A stretch of DNA of 12,459 nucleotides from DATJJW01 sp035491935 (GTDB lineage: Bacteria; Pseudomonadota; Alphaproteobacteria; ATCC43930; CGMCC-115725). Positions 7,265 through 12,459 of the stretch are shown piece by piece. Numbering within the stretch: position 1 is the stretch's first letter; each line of letters starts with the position of its first letter. Made by a program: the position numbers and the translations under genes. The notes beneath the pieces are model-generated. The model saw nothing but the letters and a program-made list of their open reading frames with translations. It was not told where the DNA came from and made no database searches. Location of the stretch: contig DATJJW010000286.1 of NCBI GenBank assembly GCA_035491935.1, positions 1 through 12,459 on the forward strand. Reading direction: 5' to 3'.

Positions 7265-8208
7265 GGCCGGCCCTCCGCTTCCTTGCATTTTTCCATCAGC
7301 GCCTTGTCCCAATAGGGTTCGCGGCCGATGCGGGATGCCAGGAAGTCGGTGAAGGCGCGCACGCGCCCGGTGACGTGGCGGTTCGATGGATAGACGGCAT
7401 AGATCGCGCCTTCGACCAGCGGCCATTCCGGCAGCACGCGGATCAGCCTGCCATCCTCCAGCGCGGGCCCCACGATGAAGGTCGGCAAGAGCGTGAGGCC
7501 ATAGCCCCTGATCGCTGCCGCCATCAGCATCTCGCCATTATTGGCGCTCAGATTGCCGCCGACCCGTACGGACAGATCCTTGGCGCCGTCGCGGAAATCC
7601 CAGACATCGGTGCGCCCGTTCACCCGGCCCGAATAGAGCAGGCATTCATGCTCGACCAGCTCGTCCGGGTGCTGGGGCAAGGGATGGTGTGCAGCGTAGT
7701 CCGGGCTGCAGCAGACGGCGAGACGGGATGGCGCCAGGCGCTTCGCCGTCAATGAAGAATCCGCCAGATTGCCGATGCGGATCGCCATGTCGAAGCCGCC
7801 GCCGATCAGGTCGACGATCCGGTCGTCGAGGTCGAGGGAGATCTCGACTTCGGGATTGTCGGCCATGAAGTCGAGAACGGCCGGCTGCAGATGCTGGAAC
7901 GAGAAGGACAGGGGGGCGGCGAGATGGATGACGCCGCGCAGCGCCTTGCCCTGGTTGATCACCAGATCCTCGGCCTCGTCGAGGTCGCTCAGGATGCGCT
8001 GGCACCGCTCGAGGAAGACGGTGCCCGCCTCGGTCAGGCTCAGGCGCCGCGTCGTGCGGTTCAGAAGACGCACGCCCAGCCGCGCCTCCAATTCGGAGAC
8101 CCGGTGGCTGATCACCGATTTCGACAGCCCCAGCCGTTCGGCCGCGGCGGTGAAGCTTGAGGCTTCCGCGGTGCGGAGGAAGGCTTCCATCTCTTCGAGG
8201 CGCGCCAT
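7261..8208 (-). CDS. LysR-family transcriptional regulator
   Basis: This is a DNA-binding regulator with the normal LysR size (315 residues). Residues 1-60 form the winged helix-turn-helix, with FTAAAERLGLSKSVISHRVSELEARLGVRLLNRTTR matching the family pattern in shortened parts such as SKSVISHRV and LLNRTTR. Residues near 90-297 form the two-lobed effector-binding domain, including GFDMAIRIG and GYGLTLLP, which resembles the DmlR/CrgA branch. The effector is unknown. The gene is divergent from wrbA with a 101-base shared leader that carries dyads, so it most likely controls wrbA and itself. Its stop codon overlaps the GNAT stop, and no terminator separates them. The ribosome site before ATG 8208 is weak. 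Confidence 0.93.
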   Translation of the reverse strand: MARLEEMEAFLRTAEASSFTAAAERLGLSKSVISHRVSELEARLGVRLLNRTTRRLSLTEAGTVFLERCQRILSDLDEAEDLVINQGKALRGVIHLAAPLSFSFQHLQPAVLDFMADNPEVEISLDLDDRIVDLIGGGFDMAIRIGNLADSSLTAKRLAPSRLAVCCSPDYAAHHPLPQHPDELVEHECLLYSGRVNGRTDVWDFRDGAKDLSVRVGGNLSANNGEMLMAAAIRGYGLTLLPTFIVGPALEDGRLIRVLPEWPLVEGAIYAVYPSNRHVTGRVRAFTDFLASRIGREPYWDKALMEKCKEAEGRP

Positions 8209-8248
8209 TTTACTGCTTTTCAGAACAGTCTATGCGGTACAAGCCAGA

Positions 8249-8273
8249 TTATCCGCAATGCCCGATCAGATAA
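8249..8273. promoter_or_regulatory. Candidate LysR operator in the lysR/wrbA leader
   Basis: TTATC (8249-8253) and GATAA (8269-8273) form an inverted repeat with a 15-base spacer, AT-rich at its ends, between the two divergent genes. LysR proteins usually bind such interrupted dyads near the divergent promoter. A second, poorer dyad (ACTG...CAGT, 8212-8229) lies next to the lysR start and could be the autoregulatory site. Exact promoter boxes are unclear. Confidence 0.35.
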
Positions 8274-8309
8274 ACTACAAACCATCATTATTGAGCAGAG
8301 GGCTCCATT

Positions 8310-8912
8310 ATGTCTAAGGTTCTGGTCCTTTATTACAGCTCCTATGGCCACATCGAGTCCATGGCGCATGCCGTGGCCGAGGGTGCCCGCTCAATCCCCG
8401 GCACCATGGTCGACATCAAGCGCGTGCCCGAGCTGGTGTCGCAGGAGATCGCCGAGAAGGCACATATGAAGCTCGACCAGGTGGCCCCCATCGCCACGGT
8501 CAACGATCTGGTCGACTACGACGCCATCATCTTCGGCACACCGACCCGCTTCGGCATGATGGCCTCGCAGATGCGCAATTTCCTCGACCAGACCGGCGGG
8601 CTCTGGGCGCAGGGCAAGCTGATCGGCAAGATCGGCAGCGTCTTCGCCTCCACCGGCACGCAGCATGGCGGCCAGGAATCGACCATCCTGTCCTTCCACA
8701 CCACGCTGCTGCATCAGGGCATGGTCATCGTCGGCGTGCCCTATTCGGCCCAGGGCCTGACCAAGATGGACGAGGTCAGCGGCGGCACGCCCTATGGCGC
8801 CACCACGCTCGCCGGCACCGACGGCTCGCGCCAACCCTCGGTCAACGAGCTGGAGATCGCCCGCTTCCAGGGCGAACATGTCGCGAAGATCGCGGCCAAA
8901 CTGTTCGGCTGA
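8310..8912 (+). CDS. wrbA: NAD(P)H:quinone oxidoreductase, WrbA type
   Basis: WrbA is a tetrameric FMN flavoprotein that reduces quinones by two electrons (EC 1.6.5.2), avoiding semiquinone radicals and helping against oxidative stress. The 200-residue product has the usual length of the family. It shows the FMN phosphate loop YSSYGHIE near residues 9-16, GTPTRFG at 76-82, the STGTQHGGQE block at 114-123 and GGTPYGATT at 158-166, which together distinguish WrbA from ordinary flavodoxins. AGAGG lies seven bases before the ATG. The gene is divergent from a LysR regulator, an arrangement often seen for quinone reductases, so induction by a quinone-like or electrophilic compound is likely but not shown here. 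Confidence 0.95.
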   Translation: MSKVLVLYYSSYGHIESMAHAVAEGARSIPGTMVDIKRVPELVSQEIAEKAHMKLDQVAPIATVNDLVDYDAIIFGTPTRFGMMASQMRNFLDQTGGLWAQGKLIGKIGSVFASTGTQHGGQESTILSFHTTLLHQGMVIVGVPYSAQGLTKMDEVSGGTPYGATTLAGTDGSRQPSVNELEIARFQGEHVAKIAAKLFG

Positions 8913-8919
8913 CCGAACC

Positions 8920-8949
8920 GGTGGGGCCTCGGCGCAACGAAGCCCCGCC
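8920..8949 (+). terminator. Hairpin after wrbA (weak terminator candidate)
   Basis: GGTGGGGC (8920-8927) pairs with GCCCCGCC (8942-8949): eight pairs with one G-U, 14-base loop, starting seven bases after the wrbA stop. No U-run follows, so intrinsic termination would be weak. The following DUF815 gene lies about 80 bases on. Confidence 0.35.
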
Positions 8950-9031
8950 AACTCGGCATGGCCCATCGCTGGCATGATGCCGGCCGCTTGGCTATGGTCT
9001 GGCCTGGATTTCTTAAAGCCAGAGCCAGGTC

Positions 9032-9916
9032 ATGAGCCAAGGGTCGATCACCAGCTTGTCCGACGACGCCATCCTCAAACGCATCGCCGAGGCGCTGGAG
9101 CGCCTGGCGCCGCCGCCCCTGCCGCCGACCGACCTTGCGGCGGCCGATGCCTTCATCTGGCATGCCGGCATCTCGCGGTTGACCCCGGTGGTCCAGGTCT
9201 CGCGCGTCGAGCTGGGGCTGCTCCAGGGCATCGACCACGTCTCCGACATCCTGCTCGCCAATACCCGGCAATTCGCCCAGGGCTACCCGGCCAACAACGC
9301 GCTGCTCTGGGGTTCGCGCGGCATGGGCAAGAGCTCGCTCGTCAAGGCGGTGCACGCCTCGGTCAATGCCGAGCAGGTGAAATCCCGCAAGCCCCGCCTG
9401 ATCCTCGTCGAGATCTCGCGCGAGGACATCCCGACCCTCTCGGTGCTGCTCGACCAGTTGCGGCCCGAGCCCCATCGCTTCGTGCTGTTCTGCGACGACC
9501 TCAGCTTCGACCATGACGATGCGGCCTATAAGTCGCTGAAGGCCGTGCTCTATGGCGGCATCGCCGGCCGCCCGCCCAATGTGCTGCTCTACGCGACCTC
9601 GAACCGCCGGCACCTGATGCCGCGCGACATGATCGACAATGAGCGCTCCTCCGCCGTCAATCCCGGCGAGGCGGTCGAGGAGAAGATCTCGCTCTCCGAT
9701 CGCTTCGGCCTGTGGCTGGGCTTCCACGCCTGCGACCAGGCCACTTTCTTCGCCATGATCAGGGCCTATGCCGAGCGCTATCGCCTGGGCGTCGAGGAGG
9801 AGGAATTGCTGCGCGGCGCCAATGAGTGGTCGCGTACCCGCGGTGGCCGCTCCGGCCGCGTCGCCTGGCAGTACATCCAGGATTTGGCCGGGCGCTTGGG
9901 CAAGACGCTGGAATAG
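9032..9916 (+). CDS. DUF815 AAA+ family ATPase
   Basis: This is a cytoplasmic P-loop ATPase of the DUF815 family (COG2607); its cellular role is not established. The 294-residue protein has Walker A GSRGMGKS at 94-101 (Lys100), Walker B FVLFCDDLSF near 150-159 with the acid pair Asp155-Asp156, a sensor-1 asparagine in ATSNRRH (Asn191) and SDRFGLWLGF near 222-231, where Arg224 could serve as an arginine finger. The C-terminal part is helical and charged, as in AAA+ lid domains. The ribosome site before ATG 9032 is poor; a weak promoter-like pair (TTGGCT at 8988 and TCTTAA at 9011, 17 bases apart) lies just upstream. The gene converges on nlpD with a REP-like pair between them. DUF815 genes often lie near surE-pcm-nlpD in alphaproteobacteria, as I recall. 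Confidence 0.9.
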   Translation: MSQGSITSLSDDAILKRIAEALERLAPPPLPPTDLAAADAFIWHAGISRLTPVVQVSRVELGLLQGIDHVSDILLANTRQFAQGYPANNALLWGSRGMGKSSLVKAVHASVNAEQVKSRKPRLILVEISREDIPTLSVLLDQLRPEPHRFVLFCDDLSFDHDDAAYKSLKAVLYGGIAGRPPNVLLYATSNRRHLMPRDMIDNERSSAVNPGEAVEEKISLSDRFGLWLGFHACDQATFFAMIRAYAERYRLGVEEEELLRGANEWSRTRGGRSGRVAWQYIQDLAGRLGKTLE

Positions 9917-9936
9917 GCGACACCCCGAACCCCGAC

Positions 9937-10011
9937 GTCATGGCCGGGCTCGACCCGGCCAGCCACACATGTCGATGAAGACGTGGTGACCGGGGCGCCC
10001 CGGTCATGACC
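9937..10011. repeat. Pair of inverted REP-like palindromic units
   Basis: Unit 1 (9937-9966) holds an 8-base perfect stem, 9941-9948 with 9954-9961, around a 5-base loop. Unit 2 (9983-10011) holds a perfect 20-base palindrome at 9987-10006. Unit 2 in reverse complement resembles unit 1: both begin GTCATG, have a CCGGG-type core and end in CCAC or a near form, so the units face each other across 16 bases. The pair fills the space between the convergent DUF815 and nlpD stops, the usual place for REP elements, where it could end transcription from both sides. Similar GC-rich elements are common between genes in alphaproteobacteria. No transposase is nearby. Confidence 0.75.
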
Positions 10012-10042
10012 ATGCTACATGCGCATCCGGCTTCAACCGGCC

Positions 10043-11446
10043 TCAGCCATTCCCCGACAGCGCCGGCAGGTGGTCGAGCGGGTCGATCGCCTTGGTACCC
10101 TGGCGTATCTCGAAATGGAGCTGCGGCTGGCTGACGCCGCCGGTTTCGCCGACCTGGGCGATCGGCTGGCCGCGGCGAACGTGGTCGCCCTTCTTCACCA
10201 GCAGCATCTTGTTATGGGCGTAGGCGGTGATCCAGCCGCCGCTATGCTTGATCAGCAGCAGATTGCCGAAGCCCTTGAGCTCGTTGCCGGCATAGGCCAC
10301 GACGCCGTTCTCGGCCGCGCTGACGGTCGTGCCCTCGGGCGCCACGATGTTGATGCCGTCATTATGCATGCCACCGGCGGCCGGCCCGAAGACCGAGATG
10401 ATCTTGCCGCGCACCGGCCAATAGAAGATCGGGCTCGTCGGCTGGGGATGGTTGGCGACGATCGAGGCGACGGTGGCCGAGGCGGTGGGCGCCGGGGCCG
10501 CTGCGGCACCTGTCGCCTGCTCCTCCGGCTCGGCCGGCGTTTGCGGCGCCGGCTTGGCGCCGGCAGGCGGCGTCAGCTGGCCCGGCGTCGCCTGGCCAGT
10601 GGCCGGAGACGTGGCCGGAGACGCGGCCGCGGGCGGCGTGGCGGCAGGCGCTTCGGTGCTGGCGGGCGTGCCGGCAGTCTCTCCCGGCGGCGTCAGCGGG
10701 ATCGGCGCCCCCGTCGAGGTGGCGGCCGGGCCACCGGGCAGCGGCTTGGGCGCGGCCAACGTACCGGGCTTCGCCGTCAGCGCCTGCTGTCGGGCCGCCG
10801 ATCCAGGGGGCACGAGCGGCGTCGGCGGCGGCAATGGCGAGCCGGAGAAGGGCGAGCCGGAAAGTGGCCGGGCGGAGATCGGGCCACCAGAGATCGGGCC
10901 GCCAGAGATCGGCGCGGCCGAGGCGATGCTGGTCGCGGGTGCCTCCACCGCGGGCGGCAGAATCAGCGGCGTGCCGACGCGGATATTGTAGGGCGGCTCC
11001 AGGTGATTGGTCTGCGCCAGCGTCGAGGCCTCGACGCCATAGCGGCGCGAGACGGCGTAGAGCGTTTCGCCCGGCTGCACGATGTGCTCGCGGATATGCG
11101 GCACGACCAGCCTGTCGCCGACCTGGATATGATAGGGCGGCTGCAAATGGTTGGCGTCGATCAGCGAACGCACCGGCACGTTCTGGGCGCGGGCCACGGC
11201 ATAGAGCGTCTGGCCGCGGGCGACAGTGACGGTGCCGCCGCCGGTCTCGCGCAGCGCCGGGCCGCCAGCCCCGCCATAGCCGAAGCCACCATTGCCGAGG
11301 TCGGACTGGTTATTGCCGTTGACGAGCGGTGCCGGACCACCCTCGCGGTTGCTGCACGCCGCCAGCGTCAAAGCCAAGCCCAATAGCAGGCCCATGGGCA
11401 TGCAAGAGGTACTGATGCGAAGTCGAGTGTTCGGCTGGGTCATCAT
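10043..11446 (-). CDS. nlpD: NlpD-like lipoprotein: two LysM domains plus degenerate LytM/M23 domain
   Basis: This envelope lipoprotein binds peptidoglycan and probably activates cell-division amidases. The 467-residue product has a lipoprotein signal, with hydrophobic GLLLGLALTLAAC and lipobox LAAC ending at Cys31. LysM repeats follow near 73-116 and 121-164 (GQTLYAVAR and GETLYAVSR). A long Pro/Ala/Gly/Ser-rich linker covers about 165-336, and the M23-type domain about 340-456. The domain looks non-catalytic: where active members have HxGxD it has Asn362 and Asn366 (NDGIN), and where they have HxH it has Gln442 and His444 (QLHFEIR). This is like E. coli NlpD and Caulobacter DipM. The ATG at 11446 overlaps the pcm stop as ATGA; a second ATG follows directly, and Met16 is a shorter option. 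Gene order surE-pcm-nlpD is conserved in proteobacteria. Confidence 0.9.
   Translation of the reverse strand: MMTQPNTRLRISTSCMPMGLLLGLALTLAACSNREGGPAPLVNGNNQSDLGNGGFGYGGAGGPALRETGGGTVTVARGQTLYAVARAQNVPVRSLIDANHLQPPYHIQVGDRLVVPHIREHIVQPGETLYAVSRRYGVEASTLAQTNHLEPPYNIRVGTPLILPPAVEAPATSIASAAPISGGPISGGPISARPLSGSPFSGSPLPPPTPLVPPGSAARQQALTAKPGTLAAPKPLPGGPAATSTGAPIPLTPPGETAGTPASTEAPAATPPAAASPATSPATGQATPGQLTPPAGAKPAPQTPAEPEEQATGAAAAPAPTASATVASIVANHPQPTSPIFYWPVRGKIISVFGPAAGGMHNDGINIVAPEGTTVSAAENGVVAYAGNELKGFGNLLLIKHSGGWITAYAHNKMLLVKKGDHVRRGQPIAQVGETGGVSQPQLHFEIRQGTKAIDPLDHLPALSGNG
10875..10919. repeat. Three tandem 15-base repeats in the nlpD linker
   Basis: Units starting GAGATCGG lie at 10875, 10890 and 10905; the first two differ by one base and the third is more diverged. 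On the minus strand they encode the pentapeptide ISGGP and a variant, and looser SGSP/SGRP-like copies follow. The repeat keeps the reading frame, so copy-number change would alter linker length only. Confidence 0.65.
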
Positions 11447-12129
11447 TGCAGCGGCAGATCGTATTGCGGCGGGGTGGCACGAGGCAGGCCAGGAACCAGG
11501 GGTACGAAGCGTACCATACCCAGCTTCTCGGTCACGAATTCAGTACCGGTTCGACGCACGCGGAGCAATTCCTGATCGCGCCGCTCTCGCCCGACCGGTG
11601 CCACCATCAGGCCGCCGATCGCCAGCAAATCCATGAGTTGCACTGGCATTTCGGCCGCTGCCGCCGTCACCAGGATGCGATCGAAAGGCGCGCTTTCGAC
11701 CCAGCCGCGCGTGCCGTCGCCGAAGCGTGTGGTGACATTATACAGCCGCAGGTACTCGAATCGCTGGCGCGCCTGGCGCAGCAGCTCGCGATGCCGCTCG
11801 ATGGTGAAGACACGCCGGCACAGGGGCGCCAGCACCGCCGTCTGATAGCCCGAGCCCGTACCGATCTCCAGCACGGTACAGCGGTCGTGCAGCTCCAGCG
11901 CCTGGGTCATGATGGCGACGACTTGAGGCTGGCTGATGGTCTGGCCATGGCCGATCGGCAGGGCCAGATTGTCCCAGGCATGAGCCTGGAATGTCGACGG
12001 CACGAAGATCGGCCGCGGCACCCGTTCGATCGAGGCCAGCACCTTCTCGTCGGTGATGCCGTTTGCACGCAATTCGGCCACCAGACCCGTCGCTTCGGGA
12101 ATGCCGATATTGCGCTCCCAAATGCTCAT
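11443..12129 (-). CDS. pcm: Protein-L-isoaspartate O-methyltransferase
   Basis: Pcm methylates abnormal L-isoaspartyl residues in aged proteins using S-adenosylmethionine (EC 2.1.1.77), starting their repair in the cytoplasm. The 228-residue product is slightly longer than E. coli Pcm (208). It shows the family block GHGQTISQPQVVA at residues 60-72, including the conserved Ser66, and the SAM-binding motif VLEIGTGSGYQTAVLA at 86-101. FDRILVTAAA near 149-158 is motif II, and GGLMVAPVG near 172-180 is motif III. The ATG overlaps the surE stop by ATGA and the stop overlaps the nlpD start in the same way, so the three genes are translated as a coupled chain. The partner SurE, a stationary-phase nucleotidase, fits a survival role. 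Confidence 0.95.
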   Translation of the reverse strand: MSIWERNIGIPEATGLVAELRANGITDEKVLASIERVPRPIFVPSTFQAHAWDNLALPIGHGQTISQPQVVAIMTQALELHDRCTVLEIGTGSGYQTAVLAPLCRRVFTIERHRELLRQARQRFEYLRLYNVTTRFGDGTRGWVESAPFDRILVTAAAAEMPVQLMDLLAIGGLMVAPVGRERRDQELLRVRRTGTEFVTEKLGMVRFVPLVPGLPRATPPQYDLPLQ

Positions 12130-12458
12130 TCCAGCGCCTTGCCCAACCGGGCCATGGCGTTGTGATGGGTAAGGTCCAGATGGATCGGCGTCACCGAGAT
12201 GCCGCCGCGGCGAATGATGCCGATATCGCTGTCGGCTGCGGCACTCTCATCCTCGCGCATGTTGCCGAGCCAATAATAGGCGCGGCCGCGCGGATCGACG
12301 TTGCGCACGAACCCGTTGCCGACCTTGCGTTGGCCAAGCGCGCAGATGCGCGGAGCGGCCACGTCGTCCGCCTCCCGGTCGGGGAAGTTGACGTTGATCA
12401 ACGTGCCCTTGGGCCAGGACGCCTTGACCAGGCGGCGGATGAGGTCAGGCGCCCAACG
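12126..12458 (-). CDS. surE: 5'/3'-nucleotidase SurE (N-terminus beyond the right edge)
   Basis: SurE is a metal-dependent nucleoside monophosphate phosphatase (EC 3.1.3.5) linked to stationary-phase survival. Only the last 110 residues are present; the frame is open to the window edge, so the start and the N-terminal metal-binding acidic residues are missing. The visible part carries the family's LINVNFPD block, the DPRGRAYYWLGN segment and the C-terminal ISVTPIHLDLTHH, all diagnostic of SurE. A TTG within the fragment (12401) is not the true start. The stop overlaps the pcm start as ATGA, placing the gene at the head of the surE-pcm-nlpD operon as seen here; the promoter lies outside the window. 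Confidence 0.93.
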   Translation of the reverse strand, partial: RWAPDLIRRLVKASWPKGTLINVNFPDREADDVAAPRICALGQRKVGNGFVRNVDPRGRAYYWLGNMREDESAAADSDIGIIRRGGISVTPIHLDLTHHNAMARLGKALE

Positions 12459-12459
12459 G

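Noticed and set aside
9759..10013. 84-residue minus-strand open frame across the REP-like pair
   Set aside because: Its recognisable peptide comes from the repeat itself, a known type of false protein, and the rest is antisense to the DUF815 gene.
10019..11386. 455-residue Arg/Gly-rich open frame opposite nlpD
   Set aside because: Its low-complexity composition mirrors the Pro/Ala linker of nlpD on the other strand; there is no plausible domain.
1..12459. Defence system, phage island, CRISPR array, secretion cluster or biosynthetic gene cluster
   Set aside because: All genes belong to common chromosomal housekeeping or metabolic families, base composition is even, and no integrase, transposase, spaced repeats or toxin-like genes were seen.

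Overview
The window is GC-rich and densely coded, with ordinary chromosomal genes on both strands. I read it as an alphaproteobacterium, most likely from the Rhodospirillales or a nearby order. The reasons are the high GC content, the surE-pcm-nlpD run beside a DUF815 ATPase, a complete bdhA/acetoacetate decarboxylase pair, and a GC-rich palindromic repeat pair of a kind common in that class. The genus cannot be told from the sequence alone. I found no RNA gene, CRISPR array, insertion sequence, phage gene or attachment site, and no gap between genes longer than about 200 bases.

Positions 1-4199 hold an acetoacetate/3-hydroxybutyrate (ketone-body) neighbourhood. On the minus strand are acetoacetate decarboxylase (adc, GTG start at 2903), D-3-hydroxybutyrate dehydrogenase (bdhA) 24 bases behind it, and then, after a hairpin and a separate leader, an MFS permease that runs off the left edge. 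Diverging from adc on the plus strand is a patatin-like serine hydrolase. BdhA would turn 3-hydroxybutyrate into acetoacetate, and Adc would turn that into acetone and CO2. The hydrolase may feed the pathway from polyester or lipid, but that part is inference.

Positions 4317-7264 hold a large PLP-dependent Orn/Lys/Arg-type decarboxylase followed 14 bases later by a GNAT acetyltransferase of the phosphinothricin-acetyltransferase type, probably one transcription unit. The GNAT gene meets a convergent LysR regulator gene, and their TAG stop codons share one CTAG. The LysR gene is divergent from wrbA, an NAD(P)H:quinone oxidoreductase that it probably controls.

Positions 9032-12459 hold a DUF815 AAA+ ATPase on the plus strand, a pair of inverted REP-like hairpins, and then the minus-strand cell-envelope and protein-repair operon surE (partial), pcm and nlpD. 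The last two junctions are ATGA stop/start overlaps. The NlpD-like lipoprotein appears to have lost most of the zinc ligands of its LytM domain, so it is more likely an amidase activator than an endopeptidase.

I do not see a clear undescribed system. The items most worth a second look are the decarboxylase-GNAT pair, the patatin gene facing adc-bdhA, the degenerate LytM protein and the REP-like pair.
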